Shown here one piece after another: positions 27,609-36,842 of a stretch of 64,000 bases of DNA. The DNA lies in contig NC_026741.1 of assembly GCF_000210295.1 (NCBI RefSeq), positions 310,001 to 374,000 on the forward strand, given 5' to 3'. The notes beneath the pieces were generated by a model. It saw only the letters and a list, made by a program, of their open reading frames with translations. It had not been told where the DNA came from and did no database searches. The stretch's first letter is position 1; the number at the start of each line of letters is the position of its first letter. The DNA is from Trypanosoma brucei gambiense DAL972 (taxonomy: Eukaryota; Euglenozoa; Kinetoplastea; Trypanosomatida; Trypanosomatidae). The position numbers were made by a program, and so were the translations under genes.

Positions 27609-30600
27609 ATGTCACTTAGTGGTATTCTTTTCCCACAGAGATGTCATCATGCGGCACACGCGTTTAGTTCCCGTGGGGAACTGTGGACAGCATTGGTTAC
27701 CGATCACAATTTCTTAGTGCTACGCGGTGGGACGCTATGCGCAAGTGGGCCACTCTCTGCGCCGTGCGATGGTGATGGCGCTGGGTTTGAAGCTGAGGCC
27801 CATTCGGACTTGCCCGAGCCACCTCCAACCCCTTTGGCGTGCCGCATCTGCTGCAGCGAAAGGGATGATGACATTCGTGTTATTGTCATATCCATGAGTG
27901 GTGTGTACGTTGTTGATGTTACGGGGCCACGCATGCACATGACGTATCATAGTTTGTGTGTGTGTGGAGGCATACCGGGATGTTCCCGTGCTACGGTTCA
28001 TAGTTCCCCTAACGAGGCCCAGATGCCGGTTTGCCTGTCTGAGTGGTCTCATACGCAGAAAGAAGAGTGTGCACGGAAGGCACTCGGTGCCGAGTTCGTG
28101 ACGCCCACCGTTCTTGTGATTGCTTACAGTGATGCAGTTGAACTCATCGAGCTTAGTTGGAGAGGGCGGCAGTGGCACGAGCGGAGGGACCGGAATGAGG
28201 AGGAAAGGAGTAGGGGAGTAATGCGGTGGCGTGTGCGTGGATCATATAGCAAACTGGCAGTATGCCGCGTGAGTATGTATCTGTCCGTTTCCCAGCGATC
28301 CTCTCTGGTGGAGGTATTTCCTCTGCAGCCGAGGTTAAGCGATCAGGAACAGAGGACGGAGCAAAGCACCGTTTCTTTTCCTCCGGTACTTCACGCTCCC
28401 CGAGAGGCTTGTGTCGATTCCTTCAGATCGCTCTCTTATCGGACCCCCACCCCTTCACTCCTCGAAACAGCAGAGGGCGGTGCATATGTGTGGCGGGGTG
28501 CATCTACGAGGTTGTGCAACTACAAGATTACATCTCTGGAGTGGCATCGTGTCTCAGGGTACTCTCTTTTGTGTGTCACGTGTCATGAGTCGGATAGAGG
28601 ACAACCCTTCATCGTATTCTTCATCGCGCAGCTGTGCCCAGTACATGAAGGGGCGCACGTGCGGGCGGGGTTGGAGACACAGCATGGAAGTGGTATGGTT
28701 GGGGTGAATTCTTCAACCGTTCACGAAGTCATGTTGATGCTTGTGCCCGCTGGGAAGGTGCCGCTCAGCTCCATATCAGGCACCCCTCTTTCAGTTCACA
28801 TTGTACCCAATTACATTTGTTCTCACAGCGAGGTACAGGGGAGTGACAAGTTGGAGCTTCTCTGCGTTGAAAAGGATGGATCTGTTTTTCGCACCAGCTA
28901 CTGCTACGACCCCCAACAAGGCAACTGTCTTGTGCGTTGCTCTTCCACTGAATGCTTGGTGCCGCAGCTACTAGGCCCAATCCAAAAACACTACGGTGAT
29001 ATAACTACCGTGGATGTGTTGCCCGCGTGGAGGCCCCGGGCTGTAGCGTTTGGCCCCTTAACTCCGGCTGTAGCGGCGCTATTGGAGGCACAGCGATACC
29101 GTCTTGTGTTGCGGTTCCGAAATGGTATGGTCGCGAGGGTCCTGGTGGATCTTGCAGCGGCGATAGTGCGTGTGGAAGCGTTTTTGACGCTTGGCGTGGA
29201 TGCGCACCCGCCACTTCTCGCTACGGCTGTTGTTGATGGTGTTTCTGGTCCGCAACAGATGGTGTTGGGCCTCACGCAGGACCGGCTGTTCGTGATTCGT
29301 CGTACTTTGTTCTCTGGTGGTTTAACCGAGGCTTCAGTATCCGTTGTTGCACCACTTGCTCTGGAGCATCTCCAAAAGTTAGTTTGTGGTTCCTCTGTGT
29401 GTGGGGACGATGACGCTGGTAACGAAATGAAGGGGAACACTTGTGTGGAAGAAAGTGAAGCGTTGCGGTTTTTCATGCAAGCCAAGTGCCCTGAAAAGTT
29501 GCACATGCTTCCGGTGCTTTTGAAAGCTTGTGGCGGTGACGCGAGGAAGCTTCTGAGGCAGCTCACTGCAAAGTACGGCTCCCCTACCCCCGCCGCTTTC
29601 TCGGACAAGACCATCCTTGACGAAGGGCGTAGCTGTGATGGTTCTGGAGATCGTTCAAAGAATGGGCGATTCAATTCTGTGACACCGTCGCTGCTCCCGT
29701 CGGCTTTGAAGGTAGGCGCGCTGAGGCTAACCACTGGGGGTATTCGTTGCTGTGTCGAAATGTCTGTGAAAGACACCGACAAGCCACATCATCACCAATG
29801 GTGGTACATTCCCGCCACACCTCTTGCGAGTGTTGTGGGTGAGTGGGACAGTTTGATTGCTCACGGCGTGCTTCCACCCTCCACCGCGCTAGTGCAGTGC
29901 TTGGACGCCCCTCTTCCTGCTGAGCTCCTCTGTGAACGGCGACCCAGCCGAGACGGACTGGCGTGTGTGAGCTGGTCTACGAGCGCACAGTCCCTTGTTG
30001 TGCAGTCTCGGCTGCTGCCGCACGAAACCCCACTGAAGTTCCGTCCATTCGAAAGTATGGCACAACCCTACAACCCCGTTCGGGTTGACTGTGTAAAGCT
30101 TGTGAACAACGTAATAGTTGTGTGTGTGATGGGTGCGACACGTGATGAGGAGATTAAGACTGTATTGATGGTTTATGTATTGGATGCTCTCCGCGACGTG
30201 GCAACGCAACCGGTGTTCGAGCAGGAGTTGGTAATACATAACGTGGCGACTTTTTTCATGTGTGATACCGGTGGTCTTTCTGTACTACGGCGGGACTCGA
30301 AATCCATCGTGCACTGGATGCGTGTTACCACCAATGGCGTTGAAAGCGGACACTGCTGGAGGGAGTATTGTGTTCGCGGAGGTTCTGAGTCACAAGAGGC
30401 CATTACCACGATGGCCCCGCTGTATACAAAAAGTTCCGGAATGAATTGCCATTGCTACGAGGGTGCTTCCTGTACGCACTTTGTGTATGTTTCATCCGAG
30501 GAGGGATTGATCAAAGTGTGTGAAACGAGCCCTAAAAAGGACTTGCGGTCCGCTTTGAAGGGGGAGATCATCGTAGAAGAAGGTGGTAGCTGCCCATATA

Positions 30601-33600
30601 CCGAGGTGGGTCGCACTGGCGCCCGGTGTGCTAAGGTGGAATTGTATCATCCTACGGTAATAACACTACTGTTAGCCATGCACCGGCCTCGAGTGGCGCG
30701 GGCTGCACTAGAGGGTATATTGGAGAGTGCAGCTGAAGCATCGGTGGCTTCGCAGAGCGTGGACGACAGCGGACCACGGCGGGTGGCGGAAGTACTATGC
30801 CAAAATTCTACAAACGGACCACTCGACGCTTTGCCCGTGCCTGCTGCCACCGAAGAGATCGCTGGGGTGGCGGTGAGGACCCACCAGCTGGAGGGAGGCG
30901 AGGAGGAAAATTTGTGTGATTATGCTGCAGCATTCGGGCTGGATATTCCGCTGGAGCTCCTTGATCAAATGACGGAGGTTGTCATGCATGCGAAACTGAG
31001 AGGTCTCAGCGGCCAGGAGCAGTTGACACTTCTTTGCACTGTGGAGAGTCTGCGGGCGGTTAGGGTGTCTGGCGTTGCTAACGACACAGGGGCCTCTCGT
31101 TGTCTCTTTTCGCATAAGTTCCTCCAGCTTCAACAACGGAGGCGTGCTGCTGTAGCGTCCGCTGAAAGTCTTCCCGCGAACCACACCAGTTTTTTGTGGG
31201 CAGCTCTCTCCGACTGCCAGCCTCAGCTGCTGGATGTTCTGTCAGCCACAGATGGAAACGTTTTGTCGTGGGCAAACGTGGAGGTTTCTGGGGTGCCATT
31301 TTGGTTGGATTCAGTTCATCGTCTCCGCGCAATTGCAGAACGCGTGGCCCGAGAGCAGTACCAGCGAAGTCGTGACGTGCGGGAATGTGCACTTATGTAT
31401 TGCCTTGCGCGGAAACCCGGCGTCATCTCTGCGCTCTGCAGAACTTGCGGGAACACCAAATTAGAGATGTTTTTCTCTCGTGACTTTAACGAGGCGAAAA
31501 ATCGCTCTGCTGCGTCGGCCAACGCATTTGCTGCCGTCAGCAAGAATTTGATTGAGTACGGTGCTGCCTTTTTCGTGCTGGCCGCCGAACCGCGAAATGC
31601 AGCCCAGGTCTTGTTGCAGCGCGAAGGCAACGTCTCTCTTGCCCTCTTTCTTATACGTATCGCGACTGATGATAATCCCGATGATTTGTCTTGGTTCATC
31701 GAGCAGCGCAGGCTTGAGGAGACTTCTTGTGGAGCAATGAGTAAGTCAGAGGAGGCGTGCCTACTCTGGCGAGGCGGCCGGAAGCACGAAGCACTGTCGT
31801 TGCTCACAGTGCAAGCACCGCTCCACGTCTTGGAGGGCGCCGACCGACTCGCACTGCTCAAGTTTGCCAGGCGGCGTACCGGCACAGAAAGAGGGCCTGC
31901 ACAGCGGGAAATGCTCCGATTGTTGATGCACACCGTGCGACTGTCGCATGCTGCTGGGATGAGGTTGCCTACATCACTGTTTTGCCAGGAAGCACTATCG
32001 TGGTTACTGGGGTTGTCGAAAGAAGACGCCGGGGATGACCCAACAGCACAGGGGAACGGATCGGCTGCCAATAGGGTGGCCACCTCAGGGATTGTTGCTG
32101 ATTTCAATTCAGGTACGCTAGCGTTCAACGCATTCGATATGGACGGTGACGACGGGGAGCGGGGAGAGATGACGGCGTCATCGCAGTCACCTGAAGTAGC
32201 CGTCGCCTCCCCTATGTCTGAAGCAGTGTCAGTTCCAACGGTGAGGGCGGGTGCGGGGGAGATTTACCGCATTGATCCCGCCGTTGCCTACTCATTGTTG
32301 CGAGAACTGGATTTCATTAGGGAGGAACTTCAGAATTCGGTGAGTACTCAGCCGCAGCAACAGGTGCAGAAGCACCAGAACACTGCAGTATGTGACATTC
32401 TATCGTGTGCGGCGCGCCTGCTGGTTGCCGTCGGTGGACGAGACCCGGCTGCCGGTGCGTTTTCCTGCTTACAACAGATGCTGGAATGCCTACCGCAGGG
32501 ACAGTGGGGTAAAAGTTGTGTTGACCGTCTTTCTGAATCCCCTCGTTATGCGGAGGGGGAAGGCAATGGGATGGGGCTGTGTACCGTTATCATCGCGTTG
32601 CGCGTGTCATTGATGTCTGTCGCCACCTATAATAAAGACTGTGCACTGGCAACTGCGCTTCTCGGTCTTCCGATGATAGATGACATCCTATTGGTGGAGG
32701 GCGCGCAAACGGTAACAGTGAATACTATTGCTGTGTATGTGCGCACGGTATGCCACGTTCTGGAGAATCTGAGGTCGCAGACGGCAGAGTGGGCGCAGGA
32801 GGAAGAAAAGAGGGAAACATCTCTGGGCAGTGACATGCATGGGGTAGATGGTTCCGAGTCGCTTAATTTTGCTCTATATAACCCGTTTGAGGGGAGCGGC
32901 AGCGCCGGCAGCGGCGTTAGACCTAACGATAATAGTGGAAGGCTACGAAATGACAAGTTGCGTGCGATGCTGCTGGTTTGGTGCACTGCGCGCTTACATT
33001 TATCCGCGCTTAAAGAGTTGCTCCTGGAGGCATCTGGTCTGCGTTCAGCATCACAAGATTCACAATCAACCCAAGTAGCGTTGCAGCAATGGCTCGTGAG
33101 CTATATGCTCTGTCGCGTAACGCTAGACTTCAATGCTGCAGCTGTGCAATTTGTGGGTGATGTCGTTTCCGTCCTGCAGCTGCGTGACCCTTTGCCAGCG
33201 GACCCTAACGGTGTTTTCATTGAGGTAGAGCAACAGCTCCTCCAGATAGCCGGGGTATTAGGGCACAGTTTGCCCACTGCCACCAGTTTGCTGGGCGATA
33301 ATGGTGTGTGTGAGTCGTGTGGTCAGCAGCAACGCTACGTAGATTTGTTGAAGTTATGCGTTTCCCACTCCGAGGTTTTTTGTCAGACTACAACGTGCAA
33401 TACGAGTCTGTCGGGTATGACGGAGTCTGCGCTTACCCTTTTGAGCAATACCGTAGCTCCGCGCACCGTGGAAAATTTGCTGCACGGTCGCTTAGCTCAA
33501 GGCACGAAGGAGGCGCTGCGGTTTGTTGAAGCCACATGGTTACAGCGCCATTTAACGCGTCACAACTACCGTGAGCAGTTTCTTTCACCCTTGCGTGAGG

Positions 33601-35015
33601 GTCCGTCAGTGCTTAGAGGTGACGAGAGCCTCGTGCTCCAGCAGTGCGGCCGTGCTGTCACAAGTGTGGATTATGATCGATCCTCCCACGATGTGATTGT
33701 TTGGGCAACGGCAGCAGACGTCTCTGTACGAGGTGGCTATTGTGGTATGCTTTCAAGACCCAATGACACTTCTCCTGTGGTGCGACCACGGGCTGATAAT
33801 GGCGGCCCATCCTTTCACCCGACACGTGAGGGAGGTGTGACGGGTTTGAGTCCGGGGGGATCTTCGAGGGAAGGAGTTTTGTTTGGATCTCCGATACGAT
33901 CCCTCACGAAACCGGCCGCTAGTCCAAATAGCACTCCGGGGAGTGACCGCAAACTACTTTCAAGGCGACCCAGTCTTCCGCTCCTGGATGGCAGCCGCGT
34001 TGCTGCACACCCGCGGCTGCCCTTTTTTTCCGCACCGCACTTGGATGGTTGCATCGACTTTTACTCGTTCACCGCTGCGGAGTGCGTAAAAACTTTTGAT
34101 TGTGGAGACAGTCGGGCGGTGACGGGTGTCGCATACTCAACTGACGGTTGCACTTTTGTGGCCGGGTTGGAAGACGGCAGTGTTCGTGGTTGGCGTTTTG
34201 ATCTGCAACCTGTGGACCGCGCTGTCCAACCCCTTTTTGTGTACCATGTGCTGCCCACCGGCGGTATCCGAACGGTGATGTTCTGCGGGGCGTCGCAGTC
34301 ACATATCGCGGTTATTGGATTTTCCTATGATAGCCTTGCAACTGGCCAGCGGAATCCAGAGGAGGAAGAAGGTGTGTGTGGCCTGAGGAGTGAGCCTAAG
34401 CCAGCATCAGCAAAGCCTAAATCGAAGAAGGGTTTGCTCGGGTTTCCACGGTTTGGAAATTATGAGCGTAACACGACTGAACTCTTGCTGCTGGTAGACC
34501 TTGTCCTGCGTCCCGGAACTTTCGCATGGCAGGAGCTATCAGTTGTGCCTGAACACGCGGTGTACATAAAAGGCTTGGATAGCATCATGTGCATATCAAC
34601 TAACGGGGCCGTTGCCCTGTATGACATGTGGAGCTCCCGATTGTACACTTTTGTGCGGACGCCTAACGTAGCTGTAACGTGCGTGGCCGCAAGTTATCAT
34701 GATGATATTGTTGCTGTGGGTCTTGTGGACGGTGCTGTACTGCTTCTCGACTCCAACTCCATTCGCGGCGCGGTGCAGGCTTGTAATGGGTCTACCTCGC
34801 ATGTGGCCTCAGAATGTGTAGCTGAGGAGGCGCTTGCATCTAAAGAGAGTCTGTTGCTCAAGGCATCCAGGTTGCAACTGATACCTTCGACTTCCCCTCG
34901 CTGTGATGTACACAGTGTCGTGTTCACGCCTTCCGTTATGCTCGCTGGTCTCGGAGACGGGAGAGTACTCGCGGTTGGTTTTCCATTTAGTACCATCAAG
35001 TTCGGAAAGGCGTGA
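27609..35015 (+). CDS. Rav1 / rabconnectin-3 alpha (DmX-like) homologue
   Basis: 2468 residues, the largest gene here. The N-terminal third (to about residue 700) is beta-rich with WD-like blades. Near residues 1195-1370 lies the segment that identifies the family: PFWLDSVHRLRAIAERVARE, then RDVRECALMYCLARKPGVIS, LEMFFSRDFNEAKNR and IEYGAAFFVLAAEPRNAAQV, which track the Rav1p C-terminal domain (W-L, DPLDAALFYLA, FFSNDFSE-RWR, AAFFLL). A second WD-like set occupies about 2015-2468 (VTGVAYSTDGCTFVAGLEDG, VAVGLVDGAVLLLD). Domain order and size match metazoan DmX-like proteins. The family promotes reassembly of the V-ATPase, with Rav2/Rabconnectin-3 beta as partner. Expected action is on acidic organelles such as endolysosomes and acidocalcisomes; location is inferred. 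Confidence 0.8.
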   Translation: MSLSGILFPQRCHHAAHAFSSRGELWTALVTDHNFLVLRGGTLCASGPLSAPCDGDGAGFEAEAHSDLPEPPPTPLACRICCSERDDDIRVIVISMSGVYVVDVTGPRMHMTYHSLCVCGGIPGCSRATVHSSPNEAQMPVCLSEWSHTQKEECARKALGAEFVTPTVLVIAYSDAVELIELSWRGRQWHERRDRNEEERSRGVMRWRVRGSYSKLAVCRVSMYLSVSQRSSLVEVFPLQPRLSDQEQRTEQSTVSFPPVLHAPREACVDSFRSLSYRTPTPSLLETAEGGAYVWRGASTRLCNYKITSLEWHRVSGYSLLCVTCHESDRGQPFIVFFIAQLCPVHEGAHVRAGLETQHGSGMVGVNSSTVHEVMLMLVPAGKVPLSSISGTPLSVHIVPNYICSHSEVQGSDKLELLCVEKDGSVFRTSYCYDPQQGNCLVRCSSTECLVPQLLGPIQKHYGDITTVDVLPAWRPRAVAFGPLTPAVAALLEAQRYRLVLRFRNGMVARVLVDLAAAIVRVEAFLTLGVDAHPPLLATAVVDGVSGPQQMVLGLTQDRLFVIRRTLFSGGLTEASVSVVAPLALEHLQKLVCGSSVCGDDDAGNEMKGNTCVEESEALRFFMQAKCPEKLHMLPVLLKACGGDARKLLRQLTAKYGSPTPAAFSDKTILDEGRSCDGSGDRSKNGRFNSVTPSLLPSALKVGALRLTTGGIRCCVEMSVKDTDKPHHHQWWYIPATPLASVVGEWDSLIAHGVLPPSTALVQCLDAPLPAELLCERRPSRDGLACVSWSTSAQSLVVQSRLLPHETPLKFRPFESMAQPYNPVRVDCVKLVNNVIVVCVMGATRDEEIKTVLMVYVLDALRDVATQPVFEQELVIHNVATFFMCDTGGLSVLRRDSKSIVHWMRVTTNGVESGHCWREYCVRGGSESQEAITTMAPLYTKSSGMNCHCYEGASCTHFVYVSSEEGLIKVCETSPKKDLRSALKGEIIVEEGGSCPYTEVGRTGARCAKVELYHPTVITLLLAMHRPRVARAALEGILESAAEASVASQSVDDSGPRRVAEVLCQNSTNGPLDALPVPAATEEIAGVAVRTHQLEGGEEENLCDYAAAFGLDIPLELLDQMTEVVMHAKLRGLSGQEQLTLLCTVESLRAVRVSGVANDTGASRCLFSHKFLQLQQRRRAAVASAESLPANHTSFLWAALSDCQPQLLDVLSATDGNVLSWANVEVSGVPFWLDSVHRLRAIAERVAREQYQRSRDVRECALMYCLARKPGVISALCRTCGNTKLEMFFSRDFNEAKNRSAASANAFAAVSKNLIEYGAAFFVLAAEPRNAAQVLLQREGNVSLALFLIRIATDDNPDDLSWFIEQRRLEETSCGAMSKSEEACLLWRGGRKHEALSLLTVQAPLHVLEGADRLALLKFARRRTGTERGPAQREMLRLLMHTVRLSHAAGMRLPTSLFCQEALSWLLGLSKEDAGDDPTAQGNGSAANRVATSGIVADFNSGTLAFNAFDMDGDDGERGEMTASSQSPEVAVASPMSEAVSVPTVRAGAGEIYRIDPAVAYSLLRELDFIREELQNSVSTQPQQQVQKHQNTAVCDILSCAARLLVAVGGRDPAAGAFSCLQQMLECLPQGQWGKSCVDRLSESPRYAEGEGNGMGLCTVIIALRVSLMSVATYNKDCALATALLGLPMIDDILLVEGAQTVTVNTIAVYVRTVCHVLENLRSQTAEWAQEEEKRETSLGSDMHGVDGSESLNFALYNPFEGSGSAGSGVRPNDNSGRLRNDKLRAMLLVWCTARLHLSALKELLLEASGLRSASQDSQSTQVALQQWLVSYMLCRVTLDFNAAAVQFVGDVVSVLQLRDPLPADPNGVFIEVEQQLLQIAGVLGHSLPTATSLLGDNGVCESCGQQQRYVDLLKLCVSHSEVFCQTTTCNTSLSGMTESALTLLSNTVAPRTVENLLHGRLAQGTKEALRFVEATWLQRHLTRHNYREQFLSPLREGPSVLRGDESLVLQQCGRAVTSVDYDRSSHDVIVWATAADVSVRGGYCGMLSRPNDTSPVVRPRADNGGPSFHPTREGGVTGLSPGGSSREGVLFGSPIRSLTKPAASPNSTPGSDRKLLSRRPSLPLLDGSRVAAHPRLPFFSAPHLDGCIDFYSFTAAECVKTFDCGDSRAVTGVAYSTDGCTFVAGLEDGSVRGWRFDLQPVDRAVQPLFVYHVLPTGGIRTVMFCGASQSHIAVIGFSYDSLATGQRNPEEEEGVCGLRSEPKPASAKPKSKKGLLGFPRFGNYERNTTELLLLVDLVLRPGTFAWQELSVVPEHAVYIKGLDSIMCISTNGAVALYDMWSSRLYTFVRTPNVAVTCVAASYHDDIVAVGLVDGAVLLLDSNSIRGAVQACNGSTSHVASECVAEEALASKESLLLKASRLQLIPSTSPRCDVHSVVFTPSVMLAGLGDGRVLAVGFPFSTIKFGKA

Positions 35016-35679
35016 TCGTGAAGGGAAGCACTTGCGGTAATTTTCGACACTGATCTTTTGCCCCCATATTTTCTGTTCGGTGGGTTGTCGCGAACCTCTG
35101 CATTTCGCATTCGCCGATACCTGTGTTGCTTTATCCGGCTTTCCTCGATGGTGATATATATTTTGCCTTCCACGAGGCGAACGCGACATCCTTTATTGGT
35201 GCTTTCCCTATTAGGCTGCCATTTTGTGCTTCTTTTTTCTTTTCGTGGGATTGACGCAGAGAAGACCCACTGCTGCCGCTTGTTTGAACGTTTCCGTGTC
35301 TATGATTCTATTTTTTAAAAAATTCTTTCCTGTGATCCACATGCCCTTAGTGTGAGGTGTGTTGCCCGGAGCGCTGTGTTTTCCTTCTTTTCCACCAACT
35401 ATCACCTTATTGTTCTCGTTGCCTGAAATGTTCACTGTCAAAAAAAAGTACCACCACGAAAGCCAACCCAACCGAACATTGGTGTAAGAACACGCAAAAG
35501 CACGTGTACGAATACGAATTCAGTCGCCTCAATTTACGTCTGGGCGCGTGTTCATCAACCGTGGTAGGCACTGGAAAAAGGACATAGCCAAACAGGGAGG
35601 AGGGTGGAACAATAGGATCAGGTGGAAGGTTTCCTTGAGTTTTGCTTTTTCTCATTATTAGTTCGATTCAAAAGCCGCG
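35016..35679 (+). other. Intergenic region, Rav1-like to SDHAF4
   Basis: 664 bp, no gene seen. A pyrimidine-rich run lies at 35377-35415, and tgagttttgctttttctcattattag ends 11 bases before the SDHAF4 gcgATG region, giving a likely acceptor AG at 35660-35661. Confidence 0.5.
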
Positions 35680-35991
35680 ATGCGTCGTTCATTCTCACGC
35701 CTCATTGGGGCTGACGGCGGCATCTTCATGTCAGCCGTGCACGACAAGCAGTATCTTCAGCACCGTCTTGCTACGCTTGGAAAGGCAGAACAACAACAAC
35801 CTCTGTCAGAGGAGACAATTCAACGACTCACCACTTCCACTGGCAGCGCAGAATCCCTCTTTAACAAAGCCGCGGGCGCTCAGCCAACGAATATTGTGGA
35901 TGAAGCGACAGGTGTGCCGGTGGGGAGTGTGCAACTCGATCCGGTGCGGTACGGCGATTGGGAGAGTAACGGACGCTGCCACGATTTCTGA
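35680..35991 (+). CDS. SDHAF4: Succinate dehydrogenase assembly factor 4
   Basis: 103 residues. The C-terminal signature DPVRYGDWESNGRCHDF matches the SDHAF4 (DUF1674) consensus PTRYGDWE-KGRC-DF at the extreme C-terminus, where it occurs in every family member. The start MRRSFSRLIGADGG is basic and suits mitochondrial import. SDHAF4 binds the flavinated SDH1 subunit and promotes its joining with SDH2 in complex II. The usual GG-KGPEP lead-in is replaced here by ATGVPVGSVQLD. Length is normal for the family. Confidence 0.88.
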   Translation: MRRSFSRLIGADGGIFMSAVHDKQYLQHRLATLGKAEQQQPLSEETIQRLTTSTGSAESLFNKAAGAQPTNIVDEATGVPVGSVQLDPVRYGDWESNGRCHDF

Positions 35992-36842
35992 GCAGCATGA
36001 GAGGTATTTTGTGTGTCCAGGATAAATGAGGTTGTAGTGGATTATTTAGTTTTTCGTAACTTCTGCATATATGATCACGCTTTTTGTGTTGTACTATCAA
36101 ATATCGACTGTTGTGCGTGCCCTATTCGGCCTGGGCAGTTCCTATCATGCTTTAGTGTGTTGTGCCTCACTGCATCTGAGACGTCGCAAACGCAGTGGGG
36201 GATTGGAGTGGCTGTGTGACAAAGGGAGTGAGGTTGACCATGAGTAGCGAGCAGCCCCACCCTATGAGTTGGAATATGTGTATTGTCTGGTAGTACAAGT
36301 TTAAGCGGCATCAACAGCGAGTGGGGGAAAGGTGAGATGAATTCATCTTTGTCCACATTTTCACACATATACTTTTTTGCAAGTGCGCACAACGGGGGTT
36401 GTCAGCACCAGCAGGCACAGCAAATGGTAGGCGGATGCATTTTTTTCTTTTGGGCGCGTTGGGGGGGGGAGAAGAGGATCGTCCGCACACTTCTTTAAGC
36501 ATCTCTCTATAGTAGGGTTATGTGGCCAATATATGCTGTGGTTTGGATGTGCGTGTTTGTGTGTGGAGGCCGACCCGAGCACGAAGTGTTAAGGTGGAGA
36601 GAAATTGATAAAATAAAGGAAGCAAGAGCCAAAGGAGTGATTCGGCAAAATATATTAAGTACGTTGTTCTGTTTCTTCTTTTTATCTCTTGGCCGAAGAA
36701 AGAGAAACTAGTGTGAGCAGAGGAAGTGTATACATACATTGTGTAGGGTGTGAGAGGGGACGACAAAACGTAGGTGTAAGCAGGAGTGCAGCAATAATCT
36801 CATTTTTTTTTCTACTACAGCGGATACAGCATCTTCTGGGCA
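35992..36842 (+). other. Intergenic region, SDHAF4 to Cys-rich protein
   Basis: 851 bp, no gene. A T-rich tract (36808-36814 within catttttttttctactacag) with AG at 36819-36820 is 22 bases before the next ATG and is the likely acceptor. Confidence 0.55.
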
